The translations under genes were made by a program, and so were the position numbers. Of a DNA stretch of 64,000 nt, positions 54,598 through 63,867 are shown one piece after another; positions within the stretch are counted from its first letter, which is position 1; every line of letters starts with the position of its first letter. The DNA is from Sabulicella glaciei (GTDB taxonomy: Bacteria; Pseudomonadota; Alphaproteobacteria; Acetobacterales; Acetobacteraceae), in the NCBI RefSeq assembly GCF_026183895.1, contig NZ_JAPFQI010000001.1, positions 339,510 to 403,509 of the forward strand. The letters are read 5' to 3'. The notes below the pieces were generated by a model, which was given only the letters and a program-made list of their open reading frames with translations, had not been told where the DNA came from and did not search any database.

Positions 54598-55533
54598 ATG
54601 GTTGTCGCAATCCTCCTCGTCCTCGCCTTCTGCCTCGTCCTTTGGGCGCTCTGGCTCATGCGCGACGGCACGACCCGGCGCGTGCGCGACCGCGTCCGTG
54701 AGATCGGCGGCGCGGGGCCGACCGCTGCTGTGGCCACGATGCGCGGTCCCAGCATCCGAATTTCCGAGGCGGGGGAGGGCGGACGGGTTGCCCGCTTCTT
54801 CCGCTATCGACCTGAGCTACCGACCCGCCTGCCTGTCGTCGTCGTCGCCGCGCTCGGCGGCGCCGTCGGGCTCTTTGCCTACTGGCGGGTCTCGGGCTGG
54901 TTCGGGATGCCGGTGGGCATGGTCGGGGGCGCCATCGCGGGCGTGCTCGGGACGCGGACGCTGTTCAATTGGCAGGCGCAGGCCTATCTGCGTCCGCTCT
55001 TCGAGCAGCTGCCCGACTCACTGGGCTTCGTGGTGCGTTCGGTCAAGGCGGGCCTTCCGGTTGCCGAGGCGCTCCGCGGCCTCGCGCGTGAGATGCCCGA
55101 ACCGACGCGCAGCGAGTTTGGGCGTGTGGTGGGTGAGATCTCCATCGGTCGGCCTGTGGAGATTGCACTCTGGCGCCTCTACAAGCGCACCGGGCTGACG
55201 GAGTATGCGTTCTTCGCCGTGACGTTGGGACTTCAGGCTCAGACCGGCGGCAGCTTGGCCGAGACGCTTGAGAACCTCGCCGACATTGTCCGCAAGCGTG
55301 TGGCCATGCGCTCCCGTGCCCGTGCCCTGGCCGCGGAGGGGCGCATGTCGGCCGCAATTCTCGTGGCGATGCCCTTCGTCGCGGGGCTCGGGCTGATGCT
55401 CCTCTCGCCCGGATACATGGATGTGTTCTTTCAGTCTTCGGGAGGCCAGCAACTGCTCATCACAGGGGGTACGCTCCTCGCCCTCGGCCTCCTCACCATT
55501 CGCTGGCTGATCCAGCGTGCGACGACCGACTGA
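54598..55533 (+). CDS. tadB: Tad inner-membrane platform protein TadB
   Basis: 311 residues with a T2SSF domain (QLPDSLGFVVRSVKAGLPVAEALRGLARE, later FFAVTLGLQAQTGGSLAETLENLADIVRKR) and membrane helices at the N-terminus, residues 75-115 and the C-terminus. With TadC it forms the platform driven by CpaF. Its stop shares a base with the tadC start (TGATG). Confidence 0.94.
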   Translation: MVVAILLVLAFCLVLWALWLMRDGTTRRVRDRVREIGGAGPTAAVATMRGPSIRISEAGEGGRVARFFRYRPELPTRLPVVVVAALGGAVGLFAYWRVSGWFGMPVGMVGGAIAGVLGTRTLFNWQAQAYLRPLFEQLPDSLGFVVRSVKAGLPVAEALRGLAREMPEPTRSEFGRVVGEISIGRPVEIALWRLYKRTGLTEYAFFAVTLGLQAQTGGSLAETLENLADIVRKRVAMRSRARALAAEGRMSAAILVAMPFVAGLGLMLLSPGYMDVFFQSSGGQQLLITGGTLLALGLLTIRWLIQRATTD

Positions 55534-56468
55534 TGAACGCCCTCGCACTCGCCCTCATTGCCGGGTTCGGCTCCCTGCTGCTGGTCAGCGTTGCGTCCTT
55601 CTTGCTGAACCGTGAGGCCGCGCGCCGCGATCTGAGCCGGCGGATCCGCGGCCTTTCGCGCTCCGACGAAGATCGGGAGGCCGCGGGTGGAGCACCCGTT
55701 CTCGGAGGCGTCATCGGCCTCTTGCGCCAAATCGGCGAGGCGCTTCGACGCCGGTCCATCTTCTCGCCGCCCGAGGTGTCGCAGCTGGAGCAGGCGATCG
55801 CGGCTTCGGGCCTTCCTCTTGGCCAAGCGGTGCCGATTTTCATCGGCACCAAGGTCGTTCTCCTCCTGCTGTCTCCCCTTGCTGGCTTGGCCGTTGCTCT
55901 GCTGCGCGGCTCGGAAGCCCATGGGATCCTGCTTTCTGTGGCCTTTGGCCTCATCATCGGGATCATGCTTCCCGGCTGGATCCTCAAGCTGGTCCGCAAG
56001 CCCTACATCAAGGCGCTGCAGCGCGGACTGCCGGACTCGCTCGACCTCCTTGTCGTGTGTGCCGAGGCGGGGCTTGGCCTCGACAGTGCGGTCGAGCGCG
56101 TGGCGGTGGAAATGCGCGCCTCGAACCCCGCCGTCGCCCGCGAGTTCGGCATGCTGGGGCAGGAACTCCGGATGCTGCCGGACCGGCGTGAGGCCTTGAA
56201 CCGCCTTGGCGAACGGACAGGGCTCGACGGGTTCCGCCGCGTCTCCGCGACCTTGTCGCAGACCTTCCGCTACGGGACGCCGCTGGCGCAGGCGCTGCGC
56301 GTCCTGGCGGCAGAGATGCGCCAGGAGCGGATGACCAGCCTGGAGGAGCGCGCGGCGCGGCTTCCGGCGCTGCTCGTCATGCCGCTGATCCTTTTCATCA
56401 TGCCCTGCCTTTTCATCGTGTTGATCGGTCCCTCGATCATCCAGCTCAGCTCCCATTTCGGAGGTTAG
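55533..56468 (+). CDS. tadC: Tad inner-membrane platform protein TadC
   Basis: 311 residues, second T2SSF protein: GLPDSLDLLVVCAEAGLGLDSAVERVAVEM, later DGFRRVSATLSQTFRYGTPLAQALRVLAAEMRQERM, with helices at the N-terminus, around 110-150 and at the C-terminus. It partners TadB. The TPR lipoprotein gene follows two bases after its stop. Confidence 0.94.
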   Translation: MNALALALIAGFGSLLLVSVASFLLNREAARRDLSRRIRGLSRSDEDREAAGGAPVLGGVIGLLRQIGEALRRRSIFSPPEVSQLEQAIAASGLPLGQAVPIFIGTKVVLLLLSPLAGLAVALLRGSEAHGILLSVAFGLIIGIMLPGWILKLVRKPYIKALQRGLPDSLDLLVVCAEAGLGLDSAVERVAVEMRASNPAVAREFGMLGQELRMLPDRREALNRLGERTGLDGFRRVSATLSQTFRYGTPLAQALRVLAAEMRQERMTSLEERAARLPALLVMPLILFIMPCLFIVLIGPSIIQLSSHFGG

Positions 56469-56470
56469 CC

Positions 56471-57154
56471 ATGACGCCGCTTCCCGTCCTTCTCGGGGTT
56501 CTCCTTCTCGCCGGATGTGCGTCGCTCGGCCTTTCGAGCGAGGAGCCGGACCGCGAGACGGCCGCGCGGCTCCGCGTGGCCGAGGTGGCGGAGCGCTCGG
56601 GCCAGCCGGACATGGCGCTCTCGCTCTATGGCGCGGCCGTTGCCGCCAATCCCGGCGCGATCGAGCCCATCCGCCGGCAGGCCGCTGCCCTGGCGCGAAC
56701 GGGCCGGCTCGCCGAGGCCGAGCGCGCGCTGAACGGCGCAATGGCGCGCCAGCCCAACTCGCCTGTCCTGCTCGGCGAGATGGCGCGATTGCGCCTGCGC
56801 GCTGGGCGCTCGCATGAGGCGCTGGCGCTGCTCGACCGCGCCCTTGCCGCCGCGCCGCGCGACGCGAGGCTGATTGGCGCGCGCGCCATCGCTCTGGATT
56901 TGTTGGGTCGGCCGGATGAGGCCCAGGCGCAGCACGACCGTGCCGCGTCGCTCGCGCCGCTCGACGCGGCCATCGCGAACAACCGCGCCGTTTCGCTTCT
57001 CCTTGCCGGTCAGGCGAGGCCAGCCGTGGAGATCCTGTCGCCCTTCGCGGGGCGGGACGACCTGCCGGAGCGTGTCCAGGCCAACCTCTCCATCGCGCGC
57101 CGGATGGAGGAGCGTCCGGGCACGGATCTCGCCGGCGCGATGGCGGGCGAATGA
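56471..57154 (+). CDS. tadD: TadD-like TPR lipoprotein
   Basis: 227 residues with a lipoprotein signal (LLGVLLLAGCASLG, Cys16) and four or five tetratricopeptide repeats (for example DMALSLYGAAVAANPGAIEPIRRQAAAL and EALALLDRALAAAPRDARLIGARAIAL). TadD acts as a pilotin-like protein that helps the secretin reach the outer membrane. Last gene of the flp-cpa-tad operon; a weak hairpin (57191-57211) lies in the convergent gap to the next gene. Confidence 0.88.
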   Translation: MTPLPVLLGVLLLAGCASLGLSSEEPDRETAARLRVAEVAERSGQPDMALSLYGAAVAANPGAIEPIRRQAAALARTGRLAEAERALNGAMARQPNSPVLLGEMARLRLRAGRSHEALALLDRALAAAPRDARLIGARAIALDLLGRPDEAQAQHDRAASLAPLDAAIANNRAVSLLLAGQARPAVEILSPFAGRDDLPERVQANLSIARRMEERPGTDLAGAMAGE

Positions 57155-57220
57155 CACGGGGTCCCCGCACGGTAAGCCACAGGGAGTGAGCACGGCTGAG
57201 CCCTGGCCGTGGTCTGGGTT

Positions 57221-58039
57221 TCAGCCGCGGCGCAGAAGGGCCTTGGCGCGCTCCACGATGGGGCGGTCGATCATCTGCCCGTCGAAGGTGACGGCGCCCC
57301 GGCCCTCGGCCAGGGCGGCGTCGAAGGCGGCCACCATGCGCCTCGCACGCTCGAGTTCCTCCGGGCGCGGGCCGTATTCCTCGTTGATCACCGCAACCTG
57401 GGAGGGGTGGACACAGGTGGCGCAGGCGAAGCCCAGCGCACGTGACCGGCGCAGCATGGCGCGGTAGCCCTCCGGGTCCGACAGGCCGGCCACCGTCCCG
57501 ATGAAGCCCAGCGGCAGGATCCCCGCCCCCCGCGCCGCGACGAGGCCTAGGCGCTTCGGCAGTTCCAGCGCGTCGGGAGTCGCCTCCGCCCCCAGATCGG
57601 TCGCCAGATCCTCGCCGCCGATGCCGAGCGCTACTAGGGAAGGGTGGGCGCGGGCGATGGCGTCAAGATGGGGCAGGGCCTTCGCCTCCTCCACGAGCGC
57701 GACCAGCTTCATGCCCGGCGCCGCCAACTCGGCGAGGAGCTGGACGTGATCCGGTCCCATCACCTTGGTCAGCACCAGCCCGTCCGCGCCGGCCGCGGCG
57801 GCGGCCTCGATATCGGCCACGGCCATGGCGAGCGGCCGGTTGATTCGCACCAGCACGTCGCCCCCCGGCCGACGGGCGCGCGGCACGGCCGCGGCCAGCG
57901 CAGTCCGTGCTTCCGGCTTGCGGTCGGGCGCAATGCTGTCCTCGCAGTCGAGGATCACAGCATCCGCCCCGCGCTCTGCCGCCTTGGCGACGAAGCGCTC
58001 CTCCACCACGGGCACGTAGAGCAGGGAGCGCCAGGTCAC
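57221..58039 (-). CDS. HpcH/HpaI aldolase or CitE-like CoA ester lyase
   Basis: 272 residues of the citrate-lyase-beta superfamily. WRSLLYVPVVEERFVAKAAERGADAVILDCEDSIAPDRKPEAR gives the metal-binding Asp/Glu; VLVRINRP and KLVALVEEAKALPHLDAIA hold the substrate Arg and second Glu, and GGEDLATDLGAE follows. The family includes malyl/citramalyl-CoA lyases and CitE-type enzymes; the exact substrate is unclear. Start GTG at 58039 overlaps the stop of the upstream deacetylase (GTGA). Confidence 0.85.
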   Translation of the reverse strand: MTWRSLLYVPVVEERFVAKAAERGADAVILDCEDSIAPDRKPEARTALAAAVPRARRPGGDVLVRINRPLAMAVADIEAAAAAGADGLVLTKVMGPDHVQLLAELAAPGMKLVALVEEAKALPHLDAIARAHPSLVALGIGGEDLATDLGAEATPDALELPKRLGLVAARGAGILPLGFIGTVAGLSDPEGYRAMLRRSRALGFACATCVHPSQVAVINEEYGPRPEELERARRMVAAFDAALAEGRGAVTFDGQMIDRPIVERAKALLRRG

Positions 58040-58920
58040 GCTGCAGGGTGTTCCTTCATCCAATGGGCCGCGATGTCGGCGCGGCGGCAGACCCAGACGC
58101 CATCCTGCGCTTTCGCCCAGTCCAGCACCTTCGCCAATCCGCTTGCCCGGCCGGCATGGCCGATGATGCGGTTGTGCAGCCCAACGGACAGGATGCGCCC
58201 GCCCGGCTCGGAGAGCATCAACTCGCAGGCATGGCGGATATAGGCAAAGAACTCCTCGCCTGTGGTAAGCGCGGCGCGCTGGAAGCGCACGTCGTTGTGC
58301 GTGAGCGTGTAGGGGATGACGAGGTGCGGCTTGCCCTTCACCGCGCGCCAATAGGGCAGTTCGTCGTCATAGGCGTCGCTGTCGTAGAGATAGCCGGACT
58401 CGGCCAGGAGGCGCCGCGTGTTCTCCGAGGGGGCGTAGCGTGTGTACCAGCCCATCGGTCGCGTGCCCGTCAGGCGCTCGATGATGGCGGTTGCCTCGGC
58501 GACGCGGGTACGCTCCTTCGCCTCCTCCATTCCGGCGTGCATTTCCCAGCGCAGCCCGTGGCCGCAGAAATCCCAGCCGGCCTCCACCATCGCGGCCGCG
58601 GCATCGGGCGTGCGCTCAAGCGCGCGCGCCACGGCGAAGACGGTGCAGGGCAGGGCGCGCTCGGTGAACAGGCGGTGGATGCGCCAGAACCCGACACGCG
58701 AACCGAACTGGAACATGCTCTCCGCCGCCAAGTCGCGGCCCTTCACGGAGGCGGTGCTGCCCTCGGTCAGCGCTGTCTCGGAACGGGGGTCGCCATCGGG
58801 AAGGCTCTCCTCGCCGCCCTCCTCGTGGTTCAGCACGAAGTTCAGTGCGACGCGCGCGCCGCTTGGCCAGCGTGGGTCGGGCGGGTTGCGGCCATAGCCG
58901 ACAAAGTCACGCTCGGTCAT
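58036..58920 (-). CDS. Polysaccharide-deacetylase-fold protein, PuuE allantoinase-like
   Basis: 294 residues. The N-terminus (DFVGYGRNPPDPRWPSGARVALNFVLNHEEGGEESLPDGD) and SMFQFGSRVGFWRI match the PuuE-type, metal-independent allantoinase branch of the NodB fold, not chitin deacetylases. It may hydrolyse allantoin or a similar cyclic amide in purine breakdown. Its start overlaps the stop of the next upstream gene and its end overlaps the lyase, so three genes are coupled. Confidence 0.75.
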   Translation of the reverse strand: MTERDFVGYGRNPPDPRWPSGARVALNFVLNHEEGGEESLPDGDPRSETALTEGSTASVKGRDLAAESMFQFGSRVGFWRIHRLFTERALPCTVFAVARALERTPDAAAAMVEAGWDFCGHGLRWEMHAGMEEAKERTRVAEATAIIERLTGTRPMGWYTRYAPSENTRRLLAESGYLYDSDAYDDELPYWRAVKGKPHLVIPYTLTHNDVRFQRAALTTGEEFFAYIRHACELMLSEPGGRILSVGLHNRIIGHAGRASGLAKVLDWAKAQDGVWVCRRADIAAHWMKEHPAA

Positions 58921-59804
58921 GGTACCACGCCCCCGGGCAGCGTTGCGACGTAATCCGCGAGTTCCCCGGGCCGCGCGATCCACAAATGCTCGCGGTGCTC
59001 GAGGATGCGCCGCATCGCGGCGCGGAAGGGGCGGAGCCGGTGCGGCTGGCCCAGGATGAAGGGATGCAGGACGACCGAGCAGACCATCGGGCGCTTCTCG
59101 CTCTGCTCCAGAAGCTCGCGGAATTGGTCCTCCACCATGTCCGCGAATTCGCGGCCCGAATGGTGGCGGGCGATCAGGGCCGGGCTGTCGTTGATCTCGA
59201 CCGAATAGGGCACGGATAGCAGCCGTCCGGCGCGCGTTTCCATCCAGAAGGGCTGATCGTCCGCGGGCCAGTCCATCACGTAGGTGAACCCCGCCTCGCG
59301 CAGCAGGTCCGGCGTGTGCGGCGACTGCGCGATGTAAGGGCCGAGCCAGCCGCGAGGCGCGACACCGGCATGATGCGCCAGGATGTCGCGGCTTTCCTCG
59401 ATCAGGCGCCGCTCATCCTCCTCCCACAGCCCGTCCTGGCGCTCGCTGTTGGTGCGCCCATGGCCGATGAACTCGTCGCCGCGTGCGCGCAGGGCAGGCG
59501 CGATCTCCGGGCAGGTTTCGAGCGCCGCGCTGTTGACGTTGTGCGCCGAGGGAATCTCCAACTCGTCCAGCAGGTCGAGCAGGTTCCACAGCCCGACCCG
59601 GTTGCCATAGTCCCGCCACGCATAGGGGCGCTGGTTCTGCACCGCGTTCAATCCGGTGGAATCAGAGCCAAGCCCGGCGCGAAAGGCGAAGTGCTCGATG
59701 TTGTTGACGACCAGCAAGGCCAGCCGCTTCCCGCCCGGCCAGTCATAGACCGGCCGGGTCGGGATCGCGGAATGTGCGTAGCGACGGTGCTCGGGGAGCC
59801 TCAC
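58917..59804 (-). CDS. Second polysaccharide-deacetylase-fold protein
   Basis: 295 residues, paralogous in fold to its neighbour: RLALLVVNNIEHFAF opens the core, then WRDYGNRVGLWNLLDLLDEL, DEFIGHGRTNSERQDGL and a C-terminal SVVLHPFILGQPHRLRPFRAAM. It lacks the clear HxxxH zinc motif of chitin deacetylases. Likely a hydrolase of a C-N bond in the same pathway as the PuuE-like enzyme. GTG at 59804 was chosen for GAGAGGC upstream; the longer frame runs into the thiolase gene. Confidence 0.75.
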   Translation of the reverse strand: MRLPEHRRYAHSAIPTRPVYDWPGGKRLALLVVNNIEHFAFRAGLGSDSTGLNAVQNQRPYAWRDYGNRVGLWNLLDLLDELEIPSAHNVNSAALETCPEIAPALRARGDEFIGHGRTNSERQDGLWEEDERRLIEESRDILAHHAGVAPRGWLGPYIAQSPHTPDLLREAGFTYVMDWPADDQPFWMETRAGRLLSVPYSVEINDSPALIARHHSGREFADMVEDQFRELLEQSEKRPMVCSVVLHPFILGQPHRLRPFRAAMRRILEHREHLWIARPGELADYVATLPGGVVP

Positions 59805-59829
59805 GGCCTCTCGGCTCTCCCCGCGAACG

Positions 59830-61002
59830 TCACCGTTCGACGCACATCGCGACGCCCATGCCGCCGCCGATGCACAGCGTGGCCAGGCCCTTCTTCGCCC
59901 CGCGCCGCTGCATCTCATAGAGCAGCGTGGTCAGCACCCGCGCGCCCGAGGCACCGATCGGGTGGCCCAGCGCGATGGCGCCGCCATTGACGTTGACCTT
60001 GGCCGTGTCCCAGCCGAGGTCCTTGTTCACGGCACAAGCCTGGGCCGCGAAGGCCTCGTTGGCCTCGATCAGGTCCAGGTCGGCGATGCTCCAGCCCGCC
60101 TTCTCCAGCGCGCGGCGGCTGGCCGGGATGGGGCCGGTGCCCATGATCGCCGGGTCCACCCCCGCCGTCGCCCAGGACACGATGCGCGCCAGCGGCGTGA
60201 TGCCGCGCCGCTTCGCTTCCTCGGCGCTCATGATCACGGCGGCGGCGGCGCCATCGTTGATGCCCGAGGCGTTGCCGGCGGTCACCGTGCCTTCCTTGTT
60301 GAAGGCGGGGCGCAGCTTGCCCAGGATCTCCATGCTGGTCTCGGGCTTCGGATACTCGTCCGTGTCCACCACCACGTCGCCCTTGCGGCCCTTCACCGTG
60401 ACGGGAGCGATCTCCTCCTTGAATCGCCCGGACTTCATCGCCTCGCCAGCCTTGCGCTGGCTGGCCTGGGCGAACTCGTCCTGCTCCTGGCGGGTCAGCT
60501 GGTACTTCTGCGCGACGTTCTCGGCGGTGTTGCCCATATGGTAGCCGTGGAACGCGTCCCACAGCCCGTCCTTGAGCATGGTGTCCACCAGCTCCAGCCC
60601 GCCCATCTTCTGGCCGGAGCGGAGGTTCGCCGCGTGCGGCGCCTGGGACATGCTTTCCTGCCCGCCCGCCACGACGACGGTGGCGTCGCCCGTGGCGACC
60701 TGCTGCGCGGCGAGCGCCACGGCGCGCAGGCCGGAGCCGCAGAGCTGGTTGATCCCGAAGGCTGTCCGCTCCGCCGGGATGCCCGCCGCCATGGCGGCCT
60801 GGCGCGCCGGGTTCTGCCCCGCGCCGGCGGTGAGGATCTGCCCCATGATCACCTCGTCCACCTCGTTGGGCGCGACGCCGGCCCGCTCCAGCGCCGCCTC
60901 GATGGCGACCTGGCCGAGCACGTGGGCGGGAACGTTGGCAAAGGCCCCGTTGAACGCGCCCACCGGGGTGCGGGCGATGGAGGCGATGACGATCTCTTGC
61001 AT
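59830..61002 (-). CDS. Acetyl-CoA C-acetyltransferase (beta-ketothiolase)
   Basis: 390 residues, standard thiolase length. Nucleophile Cys88 in [11 protein letters not shown], His347 in [14 protein letters not shown] and Cys377 in LCIGGGMG form the active site; the substrate loop QESMSQAPH is present. It condenses two acetyl-CoA to acetoacetyl-CoA, the first step to polyhydroxybutyrate (PhaA role), or runs in reverse in degradation. Location beside a PhaC-like synthase favours the PhaA role. No phaB reductase is in the window. Confidence 0.93.
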   Translation of the reverse strand: MQEIVIASIARTPVGAFNGAFANVPAHVLGQVAIEAALERAGVAPNEVDEVIMGQILTAGAGQNPARQAAMAAGIPAERTAFGINQLCGSGLRAVALAAQQVATGDATVVVAGGQESMSQAPHAANLRSGQKMGGLELVDTMLKDGLWDAFHGYHMGNTAENVAQKYQLTRQEQDEFAQASQRKAGEAMKSGRFKEEIAPVTVKGRKGDVVVDTDEYPKPETSMEILGKLRPAFNKEGTVTAGNASGINDGAAAAVIMSAEEAKRRGITPLARIVSWATAGVDPAIMGTGPIPASRRALEKAGWSIADLDLIEANEAFAAQACAVNKDLGWDTAKVNVNGGAIALGHPIGASGARVLTTLLYEMQRRGAKKGLATLCIGGGMGVAMCVER

Positions 61003-61040
61003 GGGCTGGCTTCCCTCTTTCGGCGCATCCTTGCGCGGCG

Positions 61041-62174
61041 TCAGGCCTCGCGCAACCATTCGAGGAGGGGGCGCCACAGGGCCCGTTCGGCCCCTTCGCC
61101 CGCCACCATGCCGATATGGCCGGCCGCCGCATCCAGCACATGGGGCGCCGGAAGCGCCGCTGCCAGGGCGCGGGCGGAGGCCGGAAGCACGATCCGGTCG
61201 CGCGCCGGGATGGCGACGAAGGCCGGGCCGCGCCATTCCTCCGGCCGCACCTTCCATCCCGCGATGCGCCACTCCCCGCGCCCCGGCAGGTTCGCGCCGT
61301 ACCAATCGGCGAGGCATTCCCGCGCCACCGGGGCGGCGAGGGGCACGCCGTCGTTTAGCCAGTCCTCCAGCACCACGAAGCGCCGCGCCCGCGCGCCGGC
61401 CATGTCCAGCCGCCCGAAGGCGCGGAACTTCCGCGCGAGCCCGAAGGGGTCGAGCAGGGCGAACAGGGATTGGATGGTATCCACCGGCAGCGCGTTCATC
61501 GGCGCCATCATCGCCTCCAACCCGGGCAGAAGCCGCGCGAGGCTCGGCGCCTCCGGATCGGCGTGGAAATTCCAGGGCGTGGCCAGCAGGGCGAGGCCGC
61601 GCACGCGCTCCGGCCGCCGCAGCGCCGCCGCGAGGGCGAGCAGCCCGCCCATGCAGTAGCCCAGCAGCACCATCTCCCCCGGCACCGCGGCCATCGCCCG
61701 CTCCAGGCGGCCGGCCACGAGGTCGGTGAGGGTCATCCGCCGCTCCTCCGCCTCCGGCCAGCCCCAGTCGAGAAGCAGGGGGCGCAGCCCCTGGCCGGCC
61801 AGGAAGCGCACCAGCGAGGCACCCTCGTCCAGGTCCAGCACCTGGGCGCGGTTCACCAGGGACGGGACCAGCAGAACGGGCCTGCCGCCCTCCGGCCGGT
61901 AGTCCAGCAGCCGCGACGCGCCCTCCCGCCAGATCACTGGCGGGTCCTCCAGCGTGCGGCGGTGCTGGTGGCGCCGGTACTGCGCGATGCCGTGGATCAG
62001 CGCCGCGTCCTCGCGCAGCAGCCGGCGCATCACGGCGCCGCGAAAGGCCTCAGCCCCGACGCCGCCTTCCGCCAGCCGGGCGGCGATCCGCGCCGCCTCC
62101 GCCCGTGCTGCGCTCGATCTCGGAAAGCCGCCGCTCCAGCTCGGCGATGCGCCGTCGAAGGGTGGCGGGGTCAT
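61041..62174 (-). CDS. PhaC-like polyhydroxyalkanoate synthase / alpha-beta hydrolase
   Basis: About 377 residues. The nucleophile is Cys174 in [16 protein letters not shown], the GxCxGG lipase-like box that marks PHA synthases rather than ordinary esterases; Asp in IPARDRIV and His in [10 protein letters not shown] complete the triad. The size and adjacency to a PhaE-like gene suggest a class III type synthase. The start is uncertain: ATG at 62174 is used, with 62183 and 62030 possible; any choice before 62050 overlaps the PhaE-like gene. Confidence 0.78.
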   Translation of the reverse strand: MTPPPFDGASPSWSGGFPRSSAARAEAARIAARLAEGGVGAEAFRGAVMRRLLREDAALIHGIAQYRRHQHRRTLEDPPVIWREGASRLLDYRPEGGRPVLLVPSLVNRAQVLDLDEGASLVRFLAGQGLRPLLLDWGWPEAEERRMTLTDLVAGRLERAMAAVPGEMVLLGYCMGGLLALAAALRRPERVRGLALLATPWNFHADPEAPSLARLLPGLEAMMAPMNALPVDTIQSLFALLDPFGLARKFRAFGRLDMAGARARRFVVLEDWLNDGVPLAAPVARECLADWYGANLPGRGEWRIAGWKVRPEEWRGPAFVAIPARDRIVLPASARALAAALPAPHVLDAAAGHIGMVAGEGAERALWRPLLEWLREA

Positions 62175-62439
62175 CGCCGCCATCCCCCGCGCCGCCCCCA
62201 GCATCAGATGCAGGGGCAGGGGGCGCGGGCCGCGCCGGGGGGTGGGGAGAGGCGTCATGCGCCCAGCGCGCCAGAGCCGCTGCGCCCGCCGCCTGAGCGC
62301 GCCAGAACGCGGCGAGCAGCGCCAACCCGGCCGACCAGGCCTCGGTGGCCTCCCGGTCGCGCGCGGCGGAGGCCACCTCGGACTCCCACAGCGCGATCCA
62401 GTCCGCGGCCAAGCGCTCGAGTTCCTCGGGGTCGTTCAT
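62050..62439 (-). CDS. PhaE/phasin-like partner of PHA synthase
   Basis: 129 residues: N-terminal helices (ELERLAADWIALWESEVASAARDREATEAW, LLAAFWRAQAAGAAALARW), a Pro/Ala linker and a short coiled coil ([17 protein letters not shown]). This is the layout of short PhaE or phasin-like proteins that bind a class III synthase. It overlaps the synthase gene by up to 125 bases in another frame. Function assigned from layout and context. Confidence 0.6.
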   Translation of the reverse strand: MNDPEELERLAADWIALWESEVASAARDREATEAWSAGLALLAAFWRAQAAGAAALARWAHDASPHPPARPAPPAPASDAGGGAGDGGDDPATLRRRIAELERRLSEIERSTGGGGADRRPAGGRRRRG

Positions 62440-62560
62440 CCGGTTCCACGACGGTGGGCATTGGCGGCCTCTATAACCGAAGGGCTTCCCGTCGCCCATG
62501 CCGATGGTGCTACGCTGCACAGCAACACGGCAACGAATCCAAAAAGGGGCTGGGAAAACG

Positions 62561-63106
62561 ATGGCAGAGGCCGCACTGCAGACCACGCAATCCACGCCGC
62601 CCGTGGTGATCAAGAAATACGCGAACCGCCGGCTCTACAACACGGAAAGCTCCTCCTACGTGACCCTGGAGGACTTGGCGAAGATGGTCCGCGACGGGAG
62701 GGAATTCGTTGTCTACGACGCGAAGTCCGCCGAGGACATCACGCGCTCCGTCCTCACCCAGATCATCGTCGAGGAGGAGGCGAAGGGCGGACAGCTCCTG
62801 CCCGAAAGCTTCCTCCGCTCGTTGATCGGTTTCTACGGCGGCTCCATGCAGACGATTGTGCCCAAGTATCTCGAAGCGACGATGCAAGGCTTCGCGCGCC
62901 AGCACGAGGAAATGCGCCGCAACATGGCAAGCGCCCTGAAGCCGTTCTCCTTCGAGGAGGTGGGGCGGCAGAACCTCGCGATGATGGAACGGGCGATGAG
63001 CCTGTTCAGCCCCTTCCCGCGTCCCAACGAGCTGGAGCAGCTTCGCGCGGAGAACGAGCGCCTGAAGGCGGAGGTCGCCGCGCTGAAGGACCGCAAGCCG
63101 GGCTGA
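62561..63106 (+). CDS. phaR: PHA synthesis repressor PhaR
   Basis: 181 residues. The N-terminal PHB_acc_N domain (VVIKKYANRRLYNTESSSYVTLEDLAKMVRDGREFVVYDAK) is diagnostic of PhaR, followed by PHB_acc repeats (LIGFYGGSMQTIVPKYLEATMQGF) and a C-terminal coiled coil. PhaR binds PHA granules and represses phasin and phaR genes when no polymer is present. It diverges from the PhaE/PhaC genes over 121 bases, probably its operator. Start at 62561. Confidence 0.95.
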   Translation: MAEAALQTTQSTPPVVIKKYANRRLYNTESSSYVTLEDLAKMVRDGREFVVYDAKSAEDITRSVLTQIIVEEEAKGGQLLPESFLRSLIGFYGGSMQTIVPKYLEATMQGFARQHEEMRRNMASALKPFSFEEVGRQNLAMMERAMSLFSPFPRPNELEQLRAENERLKAEVAALKDRKPG

Positions 63107-63137
63107 AACCCCGGCTTTCCGTGGGCGTTGCGCCGCC

Positions 63138-63860
63138 ATGCCAGCGACCGCCGAGAAGACCGACCCCGCCCTATGGAAGCGCGTCGTCGCGCGCGTGAAG
63201 CGTGGCACGAAAGGCGGAGACGCCGGCGAATGGTCCGCGCGCAAGGCGCAGCTTGCCACCGCCGAGTACAAGAAGGCGGGCGGCGGCTATGCTGGCCGAA
63301 AGAGCAAGGACAACCACCTCAGCCAGTGGACGAAGGAGGAGTGGGGCACGAAGTCCGGCCGCCGCTCGAAGGACACGGGCGAGCGATACCTGCCGCGCCG
63401 CGCCCGGGAAAAGCTGTCGGAAAAGGAGTACGCGCAGACCACCGCGCGCAAGCGGCGCGACACGAAGGCCGGAAAGCAGCATTCCCGCCAGCCCGCCACC
63501 GCGGCACGCAAGACGGCGACCGCGCGGAAGGCCGCGCCGGATGCACTGGTGCAGGAGTTCCGCGAGGCGGTGAACACCAGCCGCTCGATGCTGGAGCGCT
63601 GGCTCAAGACCAAGCGTTCGATGGAGGTCGGGCAGAAGCGCGACGGCGGCGAGTCGGTGGGCCATGCCTCCGGACGGCGCATCGCCACGATCCTCGCGAA
63701 GGGCCGCTCGGCCGAGTACACGAAGGAGGAGCGGGCGCATATGAGGAAGGTGGTGGGGTATGTGCGCCGTCACCTCGCCCAGCGTCCGAAGGGGGACGTG
63801 CGCGACACGGATTGGCGCGCCTCGCTCCGCAACTGGGGCCACGACCCGCTGAAGGGTTGA
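63138..63860 (+). CDS. DUF5872-DUF3140 fusion protein
   Basis: 240 residues, very basic. Residues 8-110 match DUF5872 (WSARKAQLATAEYKKAGGGYAG, LSQWTKEEWGTKSGRRSKDTGERYLPRRARE); residues 135-240 match DUF3140 (LVQEFREAVN, ESVGHASGRRIATILAKGR, HMRKVVGYVRRHLAQRPKGDV, NWGHDPLKG). Both occur in small proteins of unknown function, DUF3140 mostly in DNA-associated or stress contexts. A Lys/Arg/Ala linker joins them. Both domains are complete. Confidence 0.8.
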   Translation: MPATAEKTDPALWKRVVARVKRGTKGGDAGEWSARKAQLATAEYKKAGGGYAGRKSKDNHLSQWTKEEWGTKSGRRSKDTGERYLPRRAREKLSEKEYAQTTARKRRDTKAGKQHSRQPATAARKTATARKAAPDALVQEFREAVNTSRSMLERWLKTKRSMEVGQKRDGGESVGHASGRRIATILAKGRSAEYTKEERAHMRKVVGYVRRHLAQRPKGDVRDTDWRASLRNWGHDPLKG

Positions 63861-63867
63861 TGCTTCC

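Noticed and set aside
57191-57211. Terminator between the tad operon and the lyase gene
   Set aside because: Only a six-pair stem with a nine-base loop and no T-run; too weak to call.
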